NCBI GenBank assembly: GCA_002320935.1
Contig: DCLG01000109.1
Span: 1 to 8,386 of the forward strand
Length of the DNA: 8,386 nucleotides
Direction of reading: 5' to 3'
Source: Pedobacter sp. UBA1654
Lineage (GTDB): Bacteria > Bacteroidota > Bacteroidia > Sphingobacteriales > Sphingobacteriaceae
Shown in pieces: positions 1-6,641 of the stretch. Both the position numbers and the translations under genes were made by a program. Each line of letters starts with the position of its first letter. Positions within the stretch are counted from its first letter, which is position 1. Below the pieces are notes generated by a model, which was not told where the DNA came from, did not search any database, and saw nothing but the letters and a program-made list of their open reading frames with translations.

Positions 1-2444
1 ACCTGACGGGTACGCTGCATATATTCATAAATACCCGGATAGCGGTGGAAATACTGCTTGATGTATTCCTGTGATTCCTGGCGGGTAAAACCCAGCTGAC
101 GAGTTAAGCCAAACTCGGACATCCCGTAAAGCAGACCGAAGTTTACTGCTTTGGCTTGGCGACGTTGATCATTGGTCACATCTTCCAGGGCAATACCGAG
201 GACTTCTGCCGCGGTACGACGATGGACGTCCTGACCGTGAATAAAAGCATCCACCAGTGCATCATCCTGAGATAAATGTGCCATCAGACGTAATTCAATT
301 TGGGAATAATCGGCTGCAAGTAAAATACGACCTTCTGGTGCGACAAAGGCTTTGCGGATCTGACGGCCAATTTCTTCACGAATTGGAATATTCTGCAGGT
401 TTGGATTATTGGAACTTAAACGCCCTGTGGCAGCAACCGCCTGGTTAAAGCTCGTATGTACACGTCCGGATGTCGGGTTAACCAATAGCGGCAAAGCATC
501 CACATAAGTGGATTTCAATTTGCATAACTGGCGGTAATCCAGGATATCCTGTACCACATCGCTCTTATTCGCTAAACGGGAAAGCACATCTTCACCAGTT
601 TGATACTGACCGGTTTTGGTTTTCTTCGCTTTGGGGTCCAGTTCAAGCTTGTCAAACAGTACCTCACCAAGTTGTTTTGGTGAGGACAGGTTGAAGGTAA
701 CGCCACACTTTTCAAATACGCTTTGCTCCAACCTTGTGATGTCCGTTTCCAGCTCCCTGGAATATTTATTTAAGGTATCAACATCAATACGTACCCCCTC
801 TTTTTCAATATCTGCCAGCACATAGATCAAAGGATTTTCAATGTCCCTTGCCAATTCTTCGGCATTCAGCTCTTTAAGCATTGGCTCGAAGATGTTTGCC
901 AGCTGCAAGGTTACATCGGCATCTTCCGCAGCATAGTCGACTACCATTTCTACCGGCACGTCACGCATGGTGCCCTGGTTCTTACCTTTGGCGCCAATAA
1001 GACTGGTAATAGAAATTGGAGTATAACCAAGATAGTTCTGCGAAAGCAGATCCATACCATGGCGGGTATCCGGGTCAATGAGATAATGCGCAAGCATGGT
1101 GTCGAACAAACGACCTTTAATGTTTACGCCATACCATTTCAGCACCAGGATATCATATTTCAAGTTCTGACCGATCTTAGCAATCTGTTCATTTTCAAGC
1201 ACCGGACGAAACTCATCTATGATCAGCTGCGCCGCTTCACGTTCCGGAGGCAATGGGATATAATACCCTTCTCCTACTTTAATGCAGAAGGATAGTCCAA
1301 CCAGCTCTGCAAGGTTTGCATCCGTTCCGGTAGTTTCTGTGTCCCAGGAAATACTTTCCTGCTGTAAAAGCAGATCGATAAGTACCTTGCGACCATCAGC
1401 TGTATCGACTAATTTATAATCATGTGGAACATCAGCAATGGTTTTTGATGACGCCTGCTCAAACAAGGATGGTGGCGCAACAAAGATCTTTGATTCCGCT
1501 GATGGTTCAGCAACGGGCTGACCAAATAGATCGGTTTGCTGCGACATGCCTGTGTTCGCATCGCCCAGGCTGAAATTATCTCCAAACACCCGTTTGCCGA
1601 GTGTACGGAATTCAAGCTCCGCAAAAAGCGGTTCCAGTACTTCGCGATTTGGCTCGCCAAGTTCAAGTGCATGTGGATCAAACTCAACCGGCACATCCAG
1701 GATGATGGTGGCAAGTTTCTTGGAAACCATGCCCTGCTCGGCATACATTTTCACGTTTTCACGCATTTTGCCTTTCAGCTCATCGGCATTGGCAATGATG
1801 TTCTCTACTGATCCATATTGTTTAACCAGTATTTTAGAGGTTTTCTCGCCGATACCGGGGATACCTGGGATATTATCGACAGCATCTCCCCATAGACCAA
1901 GGATGTCAATGACTTGTTTTACATCTTCAATCTCCCATTTGGCCAGTACCTCCGCCACGCCCATGATCTCTACGCCGTTGCCCATTCGGGAGGGTTTGTA
2001 GATCAAAATGTTCTCGGATACAAGTTGTGCGAAATCCTTATCCGGCGTCATGCAATACACCTGGAAGCCTTGTCTTTCACCTTCCTTGGCCAGTGTACCA
2101 ATGATGTCATCGGCTTCAAAACCATCTTTGGTGATCACCGGAATGCCAAAGCCTTCAATAAGCTTTACCACGTATGGCAGCGCTGTTGCAAGATCTTCAG
2201 GCATGGCCTGACGATGCGCTTTATAAGCTTCGAAATCAGTATGTCGTTCAGTAGGTGCTTCGGTATCAAAAACTACGGCAATATGGCTGGGTTTTTCTTT
2301 CTTGATCACTTCCAGCAAGGTGTTTGCGAAGCCCATTACGGCAGAAGTGTTCAGACCTGTGGAGGTAAATCGTGGAGTTTTACTTAAAGCAAAATGCGCC
2401 CGGTAAATTAGCGCCATTCCATCGAGCAGGAACAGTTTTTTCAT
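1..2444 (-). CDS. polA: DNA polymerase I (5' nuclease, 3'-5' exonuclease and polymerase domains), C-terminus cut by window edge
   Basis: Repair and Okazaki-fragment polymerase that removes RNA primers, fills gaps and proofreads. About 814 codons are present; roughly the last 120 residues, including the second catalytic Asp of motif C (VHDE), should lie beyond base 1. The N-terminal 5' nuclease domain (about 1-290) shows D8, D60, E110-A-D-D, D135-K-D137 and the helix-hairpin-helix GDAVDNIPGIPGIGEKT at 186-202. The 3'-5' exonuclease domain keeps its metal ligands: DTET (D368, E370), N-x3-D431 and Y504-x3-D508, so proofreading is probably active, unlike in Taq. The polymerase domain shows motif A DYSQIELR (D712) and motif B RRQAKAVNFGLLYG (R761, K765, F769, Y773). 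The linker between nuclease and exonuclease domains (about 291-340) contains QTDLF at 303-307, which resembles a sliding-clamp binding peptide. The start ATG gives the standard family N-terminus MKKLFLLDG. It is divergent from the 2511 gene. Family assignment is certain. Confidence 0.98.
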   Translation of the reverse strand, partial: MKKLFLLDGMALIYRAHFALSKTPRFTSTGLNTSAVMGFANTLLEVIKKEKPSHIAVVFDTEAPTERHTDFEAYKAHRQAMPEDLATALPYVVKLIEGFGIPVITKDGFEADDIIGTLAKEGERQGFQVYCMTPDKDFAQLVSENILIYKPSRMGNGVEIMGVAEVLAKWEIEDVKQVIDILGLWGDAVDNIPGIPGIGEKTSKILVKQYGSVENIIANADELKGKMRENVKMYAEQGMVSKKLATIILDVPVEFDPHALELGEPNREVLEPLFAELEFRTLGKRVFGDNFSLGDANTGMSQQTDLFGQPVAEPSAESKIFVAPPSLFEQASSKTIADVPHDYKLVDTADGRKVLIDLLLQQESISWDTETTGTDANLAELVGLSFCIKVGEGYYIPLPPEREAAQLIIDEFRPVLENEQIAKIGQNLKYDILVLKWYGVNIKGRLFDTMLAHYLIDPDTRHGMDLLSQNYLGYTPISITSLIGAKGKNQGTMRDVPVEMVVDYAAEDADVTLQLANIFEPMLKELNAEELARDIENPLIYVLADIEKEGVRIDVDTLNKYSRELETDITRLEQSVFEKCGVTFNLSSPKQLGEVLFDKLELDPKAKKTKTGQYQTGEDVLSRLANKSDVVQDILDYRQLCKLKSTYVDALPLLVNPTSGRVHTSFNQAVAATGRLSSNNPNLQNIPIREEIGRQIRKAFVAPEGRILLAADYSQIELRLMAHLSQDDALVDAFIHGQDVHRRTAAEVLGIALEDVTNDQRRQAKAVNFGLLYGMSEFGLTRQLGFTRQESQEYIKQYFHRYPGIYEYMQRTRQ

Positions 2445-2447
2445 AAT

Positions 2448-2455
2448 CAAAGTTA
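2448..2455 (-). promoter_or_regulatory. Candidate polA promoter -7 box (TAACTTTG)
   Basis: On the minus strand this reads TAACTTTG, an exact match to the Bacteroidota sigma-A -7 consensus TAnnTTTG. A TTG lies 22 nt further upstream, within the usual -33 spacing. Only 3 nt separate the box from the polA ATG, so the transcript would start at or almost at the start codon. This is a motif match only; no start site is known. Confidence 0.4.
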
Positions 2456-2510
2456 ATTATTGTAAACCGCTTTGTATCAAACAATCCTTAATTTACGTTA
2501 TTTGTAAGCT

Positions 2511-3206
2511 ATGAAGTTAATGAAGTTTATTGCTGTTTTATTGTCCTTTACCAGCTTTTCGATGCTTGCTGCAGCGCAGGATGTGGTGATGCTGGATAGT
2601 GCAAATTTTGTGCGTGGGACCATAAAAGGCACAGATTACAGCACCGTTGCATTGATAAAGGATGACCAGGTGGAAGTGCTGTACAAAGCTAAAGATGTAA
2701 AGGAATTTCTTTGGAACGGTGAAACCTACGTTAGTAAGCCGATCATCAATAATAAGAAAGTAGAACAACGCTTTTTTAAAGTTGTTGAAATGGGTAAAGT
2801 GAATATGTATGCCATCGGCGAGCAGACATCTGATCCTGCGGCGGCACCTGAAAGAAGGGTTCGCATGAGTCCGAATATCGGGATTGGCATCGGCTCCGGC
2901 GGAATGGGCCGGGGCGGTTTTGGTGGCGTAGGCATTGGCGGTGGCATCTCCATAGGAGGTGGCAGAAGAAATAGCGCCAAAAAAGCCCCTGGACGGAAAG
3001 CGTTGTATTTTATTGAGAAGCCTGGCACAGGACCAATGTTGGAGATTCAGCTGAATTCGGCGAGTGACCAGCAACGTGTGAAGCAGATCCTGCTGGATAA
3101 GCTAAATAATGATGAGGACCTTGCAGAACGGATTAAGGAAACAGAAGCTTTCGATGCAAAATCGGTGGCCGCTTATGTTAAAGCATATAACCTGATGCAC
3201 AAGTAA
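2511..3206 (+). CDS. Secreted glycine-rich protein of unknown function
   Basis: I do not recognise this 231-residue protein. Residues 1-22 form a Sec signal peptide: charged MKLMK, hydrophobic core FIAVLLSFTSFSMLA, then Ala-Ala-Gln with likely cleavage before Q23. There is no lipobox Cys, so it should be periplasmic or exported rather than a lipoprotein. Residues 23-105 look like short beta strands (DVVMLDSANFVRGTIKG, VALIKDDQVEVLYKAKDV). Residues 121-151 are a low-complexity Gly/Ile/Met stretch (IGIGIGSGG, GRGGFGGVGIGGG). Residues 152-231 are a charged, mostly helical tail (LLDKLNNDEDLAERIKETEAF). A second in-frame ATG at codon 4 could also be the start; both leave an intact signal peptide. 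A weak promoter-like pair (TTG at 2472, GTTATTTG at 2497-2504) lies upstream. It is flanked by divergent polA and a bidirectional terminator, so it is probably monocistronic. The signal peptide and continuous frame make the gene itself likely. Confidence 0.85.
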   Translation: MKLMKFIAVLLSFTSFSMLAAAQDVVMLDSANFVRGTIKGTDYSTVALIKDDQVEVLYKAKDVKEFLWNGETYVSKPIINNKKVEQRFFKVVEMGKVNMYAIGEQTSDPAAAPERRVRMSPNIGIGIGSGGMGRGGFGGVGIGGGISIGGGRRNSAKKAPGRKALYFIEKPGTGPMLEIQLNSASDQQRVKQILLDKLNNDEDLAERIKETEAFDAKSVAAYVKAYNLMHK

Positions 3207-3208
3207 TA

Positions 3209-3244
3209 AAAAAGCTGATGACCTGCTTAAGGCATCAGCTTTTT
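3209..3244. terminator. Bidirectional rho-independent terminator between convergent genes
   Basis: AAAAAGCTGATG (3209-3220) pairs perfectly with CATCAGCTTTTT (3233-3244), a 12-bp stem. The 12-nt intervening segment can add three more pairs (CCT with AGG, 3222-3224 and 3230-3232) with one bulged A. The A-run on one side and T-run on the other provide a U-tract in both directions, ending the secreted-protein transcript on plus and the trmB unit on minus. Confidence 0.9.
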
Positions 3245-3259
3245 ATTGAATAGCATCTT

Positions 3260-3601
3260 TTAAAGACTTAGCTCGTCCCAGTATTCAACTGCACGGCGGT
3301 AGTGCGGGATCACAATTGAACCTCCAACCAGGTTGGCGATCATAAATACCTCATTGATTTCGGCATTGGTTACGCCTTCATCATAACACTTCTCCAGGTG
3401 ATACTTGATACAGTCATCGCAACGAAGCACCATTGAAGCAACCAGGCCAAGCATTTCCTTGGTTTTTACGTCTAAAGCACCTTCTGCATAAGTTGTGGTA
3501 TCCAGTGCAAAAAACCTTTTAATATTGGTATTTGCAGTCTCCATGATCCTATCGTTCATTTTAGAACGGTAGTCGTTAAATTCTTCTACTAATTTTCCCA
3601 T
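3260..3601 (-). CDS. Carboxymuconolactone decarboxylase / AhpD-like family protein with CxxC redox centre
   Basis: A 113-residue single-domain protein of the CMD/AhpD superfamily. It carries the complete AhpD-type active-site pattern E-x11-C-x2-C-x3-H: E49, C61, C64, H68 in KEMLGLVASMVLRCDDCIKYH. In AhpD of Mycobacterium, the equivalent residues form a thiol-disulfide and proton-relay centre that supports peroxide reduction. True gamma-carboxymuconolactone decarboxylases lack the CxxC, so a redox role is the better inference, although the substrate or partner is unknown. No signal peptide is seen, so it is cytosolic. It is the last gene of the minus-strand unit, starting 6 nt after the stop of the alkyltransferase-like gene and ending before the shared terminator, so co-transcription is likely. 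Family is clear; exact biochemical role is not. Confidence 0.92.
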   Translation of the reverse strand: MGKLVEEFNDYRSKMNDRIMETANTNIKRFFALDTTTYAEGALDVKTKEMLGLVASMVLRCDDCIKYHLEKCYDEGVTNAEINEVFMIANLVGGSIVIPHYRRAVEYWDELSL

Positions 3602-3607
3602 GTGTTC

Positions 3608-3934
3608 TTAAATTTCTACTGAAGGATCCCAGTAGTGTTTGTTAAAGTTTTGAATTTTATCATCAACAATGATCAGGCCTTCCTGCTCAAGCAGTTGCTG
3701 CATCAGCTCTGGTGGCGTGAAGTGAAACTTTCCGGTGAGCAGTCCGTTGCGGTTAACCACGCGGTGTGCAGGAACCGGAGGATGCATGCCATGCGCATTG
3801 TTCATGGCATAGCCAACCATCCTTGCAGAACCGCCGGAACCGAGGCATTTGGCAATAGCGCCGTAGGAGGTTACCCGCCCGGATGGAATTAGACGCACCA
3901 CCTCATAGACCATTTCATAAAATGTGTTTTCCAT
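3608..3934 (-). CDS. Alkyltransferase-like (ATL) DNA-repair protein, MGMT homologue lacking the acceptor cysteine
   Basis: A 108-residue protein matching the DNA-binding domain of O6-alkylguanine-DNA alkyltransferases. It has IPSGRVTSYGAIA with the nucleotide-flipping Tyr at 25, and the Arg finger in ARMVGYAMNN (R38). The active-site segment reads P55-A56-H57-R58 (PVPAHRVVNRNG), where MGMT/Ogt enzymes have PCHR. With Ala in place of the alkyl-accepting Cys it cannot act as a suicide methyltransferase. This is the hallmark of ATL proteins, which bind O6-alkylguanine and pass the lesion to nucleotide excision repair. E. coli YbaZ (PWHR), yeast Atl1 (PWHR) and Thermus TTHA1564 (PAHR) are examples. 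It lies 38 nt downstream of trmB and 6 nt upstream of the AhpD-like gene, consistent with one operon. The ATL class is well supported; the biological lesion spectrum is inference. Confidence 0.95.
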   Translation of the reverse strand: MENTFYEMVYEVVRLIPSGRVTSYGAIAKCLGSGGSARMVGYAMNNAHGMHPPVPAHRVVNRNGLLTGKFHFTPPELMQQLLEQEGLIIVDDKIQNFNKHYWDPSVEI

Positions 3935-3972
3935 AGGTTAAGCTTCCGATTTTCTGCAGGCCTGGATTATGC

Positions 3973-4623
3973 CTACTCGAAAGAGAATTGAATATAGTTG
4001 ATGTTCTTGTCATGTTTAAGATAAATACGCTCATAATGCGTTTTTATCTTCAATACTTCGTCGTAATATTCAGAGTTGTATAGCTGGTCGGTAGATTTAT
4101 GGCAAATCAATCCGAGTTCTTCTACTTTTTCCGCAGTATAGGCATACAGACCGTCATTGTCGGTCTTCAGGTTTATCCTGCCGCCTGGTTTTAGCAGTTG
4201 TTTGTATTTCTCCAGGAACCCCGGAAAGGTTAAACGCTTTTTCTCTCTGCTGATCTGCGGCTGAGGGTCTGGAAAGGTGATCCAGATCTCATCAATTTCT
4301 CCGGCTTCAAAAAACTCCAGGATACCTTCAATTTGAATACGCAGGAAGGCAACGTTGGGAATGTTTTCTTCAATACCTGTCTTAGCACCTCTCCAAATCC
4401 GGTTGCCTTTATAGTCTAAACCTATAAAGTTCTTCTCTGGGAATAGTTTAGCTAGATTAACGGAGTATTCTCCCTTGCCACAGGCAAGTTCCAACACAAT
4501 AGGATTGTTATTCTTAAAATGCGTTTCCGCCCATTTTCCTTTTAGCTCCTTACCTGCATCAAGCTGGTATACGTTATGAAAGGTATCTATCTCTGAGAAT
4601 TTTCTTAGCTTATCTTTGCCCAC
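3973..4623 (-). CDS. trmB: tRNA (guanine-N7-)-methyltransferase, forms m7G46
   Basis: SAM-dependent enzyme that methylates N7 of G46 in the tRNA variable loop; cytosolic. At 216 residues it has normal family length. SAM-binding motif I is ELACGKG (45-51), followed by the acidic end of strand 2 (GLD, D70). The TrmB-specific segment is ITFPDPQPQISREKKRLT (about 115-132). In E. coli this loop reads PDPW; the Gln version looks like the usual Bacteroidota form. FLEKYKQLLKPGGRINLKTDN (137-156) and the C-terminal T-H-Y-E (196-199), equivalent to the TKFE motif, complete the signature. The start codon is GTG; it gives MGKDKLRKFSE, the typical N-terminus in this phylum, and no better ATG exists. First gene of the minus unit trmB, ATL, AhpD-like; a TACTTTTG box lies 15 nt upstream. 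Confidence 0.97.
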   Translation of the reverse strand: MGKDKLRKFSEIDTFHNVYQLDAGKELKGKWAETHFKNNNPIVLELACGKGEYSVNLAKLFPEKNFIGLDYKGNRIWRGAKTGIEENIPNVAFLRIQIEGILEFFEAGEIDEIWITFPDPQPQISREKKRLTFPGFLEKYKQLLKPGGRINLKTDNDGLYAYTAEKVEELGLICHKSTDQLYNSEYYDEVLKIKTHYERIYLKHDKNINYIQFSFE

Positions 4624-4638
4624 CTGTGAAATTTTTTA

Positions 4639-4646
4639 CAAAAGTA
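4639..4646 (-). promoter_or_regulatory. Candidate trmB-operon promoter -7 box (TACTTTTG)
   Basis: On the minus strand this reads TACTTTTG, matching TAnnTTTG. It is 15 nt upstream of the trmB GTG, giving a short A/U-rich leader without a Shine-Dalgarno. No clear TTG is seen at the expected -33 position; that region is only T/A-rich. It is the sole good match upstream of the three-gene unit. Confidence 0.45.
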
Positions 4647-4686
4647 CAATTAAATCAGTCTTTTAAATAAGTTGGCATCTATTTAG

Positions 4687-4694
4687 TAATTTTG
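4687..4694 (+). promoter_or_regulatory. Candidate fcl promoter -7 box (TAATTTTG)
   Basis: TAATTTTG matches the Bacteroidota -7 consensus exactly and sits 20 nt before the fcl TTG codon. The -33 TTG is not at ideal spacing; the nearest, at 4672-4674, is too close. It lies back-to-back with the trmB box (4639-4646), so this 91-nt gap is probably a divergent promoter region. Confidence 0.4.
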
Positions 4695-4714
4695 ATGACC
4701 TAAACGACTATACA

Positions 4715-5644
4715 TTGGAAAAGAACGCAAAGATATACATCGCCGGTCACCGTGGAATGGTAGGTTCTGCGATACACCGCAAACTTGCAAAGGAAGGTTA
4801 TACCGATATCATCACCCGTAGCTCCAAAGAGCTTGATCTGCGCGATCAGCTTGCCGTGGAAAAGTTTTTTCAGCTTGAAAAACCTGATTATGTGTTTCTG
4901 GCGGCCGCTAAAGTCGGTGGGATTGTTGCAAATAACACTTACCGCGCAGACTTTCTTTATGAAAATCTGGCCATTCAGAATAACGTTATTCACCAGTCGT
5001 ACAAGAATGGCGTTAAAAAGCTGATGTTTTTAGGCTCTAGCTGTATTTATCCAAAACTGGCTCCACAGCCTTTGAAGGAGGAGTATCTGCTAACTGGCCT
5101 ACTTGAAGAAACCAATGAACCTTATGCGATAGCCAAAATTGCAGGTATCCAAATGTGTGAAGCATACCGTGCGCAGTATGGCTGCAACTTCATCTCGGTG
5201 ATGCCAACAAACTTGTACGGTTTTAATGATAATTATCATCCGGAAAACTCACATGTACTGCCTGCTTTGATCCGCCGCTTTCATGAGGCCAAAATCAATA
5301 ATGCGGAGCAGGTGACCATTTGGGGTTCAGGCTCACCTTTGCGTGAGTTCCTTTTTGCAGATGATCTTGCCGAAGCTTGCTACTACCTGATGCAGCACTA
5401 CGATGAGCCGGCCCTGGTGAATATCGGTACTGGCGAGGACATCAGCATCAAAGACCTGGCATTACTGATCAAGAAAGTGATTGGCTACGAGGGTGCTTTA
5501 ACATTCGACAGTAGCAAACCTGATGGCACACCAAGGAAACTGATGGATGTAAGTAAACTGCATAAACTTGGCTGGAAACATAAAGTTGAGTTGGAGCAAG
5601 GTATTAAACTGGCCTACGAAGACTTCTTAAACATCCGGATCTAG
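4715..5644 (+). CDS. fcl: GDP-L-fucose synthase (GDP-4-keto-6-deoxymannose epimerase/reductase)
   Basis: Short-chain dehydrogenase of the extended NAD-dependent epimerase family. It converts GDP-4-keto-6-deoxy-D-mannose to GDP-L-fucose with NADPH, the last step of de novo GDP-fucose synthesis for surface glycans. The 309 residues match family length. The Rossmann motif is G11-H-R-G14-M-V-G17. The catalytic set aligns one residue after E. coli Fcl: S108 and C110 in LGSSCIYP, Y137-x3-K141 in YAIAK, and H180 in [28 protein letters not shown] is the family's signature stretch. The start is TTG at 4715, giving [12 protein letters not shown], the usual N-terminus. The only nearby ATG (4695) is out of frame and meets a stop after two codons. 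The partner gene gmd (GDP-mannose 4,6-dehydratase) is not in the window. No classical terminator follows; the next structure is the oxyR inverted repeat. Confidence 0.97.
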   Translation: MEKNAKIYIAGHRGMVGSAIHRKLAKEGYTDIITRSSKELDLRDQLAVEKFFQLEKPDYVFLAAAKVGGIVANNTYRADFLYENLAIQNNVIHQSYKNGVKKLMFLGSSCIYPKLAPQPLKEEYLLTGLLEETNEPYAIAKIAGIQMCEAYRAQYGCNFISVMPTNLYGFNDNYHPENSHVLPALIRRFHEAKINNAEQVTIWGSGSPLREFLFADDLAEACYYLMQHYDEPALVNIGTGEDISIKDLALLIKKVIGYEGALTFDSSKPDGTPRKLMDVSKLHKLGWKHKVELEQGIKLAYEDFLNIRI

Positions 5645-5652
5645 TGTAATTT

Positions 5653-5700
5653 TATAACTAAAGTTTATATATTTATCAAAGTATATAAACTTTAGTTATA
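5653..5700. promoter_or_regulatory. Perfect 19-bp inverted repeat abutting oxyR, probable LysR-type operator
   Basis: TATAACTAAAGTTTATATA (5653-5671) and its exact reverse complement (5682-5700) are separated by 10 nt. The right arm ends on the A of the oxyR ATG. Each arm contains ATAA-N7-TTAT, which satisfies the LysR-type box T-N11-A. The box centres are near 5661 and 5692, 31 bp apart, about three helical turns and therefore on one DNA face. This suggests autoregulation by tetrameric OxyR, though the E. coli OxyR site has four ATAG-like elements at tighter spacing. The repeat has only two G:C pairs per arm and no following T-run, so a terminator is less likely. In RNA it could fold over the start codon. 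Confidence 0.65.
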
Positions 5701-6632
5701 TGACATTAGTACAGCTTGAATATATTGTTGCGGTTGACACCTACAGGAGTTTTGTAGGTGCTGCTGAAAAATGCTTTGTAACGCAACCTACACTGAGCAT
5801 GCAGGTGCAAAAGCTGGAAGAAATGCTGAACGTCAAAATCTTTGACCGCAGCAAACAACCTGTTGTACCAACCGAGATTGGCGCACAGATCATTGCTCAA
5901 GCCAGGGTTATCCTGCAGGAAAGTCAGAAAATCAAGGAAATCATAAATAGTCAGCAGCAGGATATCGTTGGTGAACTTCGCATTGGCATTATACCAACAG
6001 TAGCGCCTTACCTCCTTCCGCAGGTCATCTCTGCCATGATGGAGAAATATCCCGATCTGAAGCTGCTCATCTGGGAGTATACCACTGAAGACATTATTCA
6101 CCACCTGAAAAATGGTGTGCTGGATTGCGGCATTATGGCAACTCCGTTTGGAGATCCGGCAACGGAAGAGCTTCCATTGTACTATGAGTCCTTCGTTACC
6201 TACATCAGTAAGAACAGCAAGCTATACAAGAAAAAGAATATCGACCCTGATGATCTGGAAGAGGAAAATATCTGGCTACTGAACGAAGGACATTGCATGC
6301 GCTCTCAGGTGCTGAACATTTGTAGAACCACGAAAGACAATCGCCTGCAGGGTCTTACCTATAATACCGGAAGCGTGGAAACACTGATCCGTATGGTTGA
6401 CCGGAATGACGGCGCCACCCTGGTACCTGAACTCGCACTGGCAGAGTTAACAAACAAGCAGCTGACCAAAGTGCGCTCGTTCAAATCTCCCGAACCCGTC
6501 CGGGAAATTAGTCTGGTGACACATAAGAATTTCATTAAGAAACGCATGCTGAATGCGTTTAGAGAAGAAATACTTTCGGTAATTCCAAAAACCATGAAGC
6601 AAAGAAAAAAGAAGGATGTCATTGGTATTTAG
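5700..6632 (+). CDS. oxyR: OxyR, LysR-family hydrogen-peroxide-sensing transcriptional regulator
   Basis: A 310-residue LysR-type regulator. The N-terminal winged helix-turn-helix (about 1-60) includes FVGAAEKCFVTQPTLSMQVQKLE and leads into a linker helix (about 60-88). The substrate-like regulatory domain (about 91-300) contains LNEGHCMRSQVLNIC, in which C199 and C208 are separated by eight residues at exactly the E. coli OxyR numbers, with H198 and R201 also kept. In OxyR, C199 reacts with H2O2 and forms a disulfide with C208 that switches the protein to its activating form. It probably controls catalase, peroxiredoxin or Dps genes elsewhere; sodA lies 0.9 kb downstream, but direct control is not shown. 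The C-terminal tail is Lys-rich (MKQRKKKDV). No Shine-Dalgarno or clear TAnnTTTG box precedes it; the nearest is TAATTTTA at 5647-5654. csaA follows after 9 nt. Confidence 0.96.
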   Translation: MTLVQLEYIVAVDTYRSFVGAAEKCFVTQPTLSMQVQKLEEMLNVKIFDRSKQPVVPTEIGAQIIAQARVILQESQKIKEIINSQQQDIVGELRIGIIPTVAPYLLPQVISAMMEKYPDLKLLIWEYTTEDIIHHLKNGVLDCGIMATPFGDPATEELPLYYESFVTYISKNSKLYKKKNIDPDDLEEENIWLLNEGHCMRSQVLNICRTTKDNRLQGLTYNTGSVETLIRMVDRNDGATLVPELALAELTNKQLTKVRSFKSPEPVREISLVTHKNFIKKRMLNAFREEILSVIPKTMKQRKKKDVIGI

Positions 6633-6641
6633 AAAACTAAA

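Noticed and set aside
257..2387. Several open frames of 60-157 codons on the plus strand opposite polA
   Set aside because: They lie wholly inside the polA coding region, have no family resemblance, start without promoter or initiation context and are explained by polA codon bias on the opposite strand.
2871..2963. Gly-rich DNA segment considered as a tandem repeat or collagen-like region
   Set aside because: There is no regular Gly-x-y period and no exact DNA repeat unit; it is low-complexity coding sequence only.
2538..3074. A 178-codon minus-strand frame (and a 100-codon Pro-rich one) opposite the secreted protein
   Set aside because: The plus frame has a convincing signal peptide and ends at a terminator. 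The minus frames are the mirror of its Gly-rich codons (Gly gives Pro/Ala on the other strand) and match nothing.
4695..4703. ATG just upstream of fcl
   Set aside because: It reads ATG ACC TAA, a two-codon frame out of phase with fcl. It might be a minimal upstream ORF, but nothing supports this.
5647..5654. TAATTTTA as an oxyR -7 box
   Set aside because: It misses the conserved final G of TAnnTTTG and would place the start site inside the left arm of the inverted repeat; too weak to list.
5653..5700. Inverted repeat considered as the fcl terminator or an insertion-element end
   Set aside because: No T-run follows the right arm, the stem has only two G:C pairs per arm, and there is no transposase or target duplication nearby.
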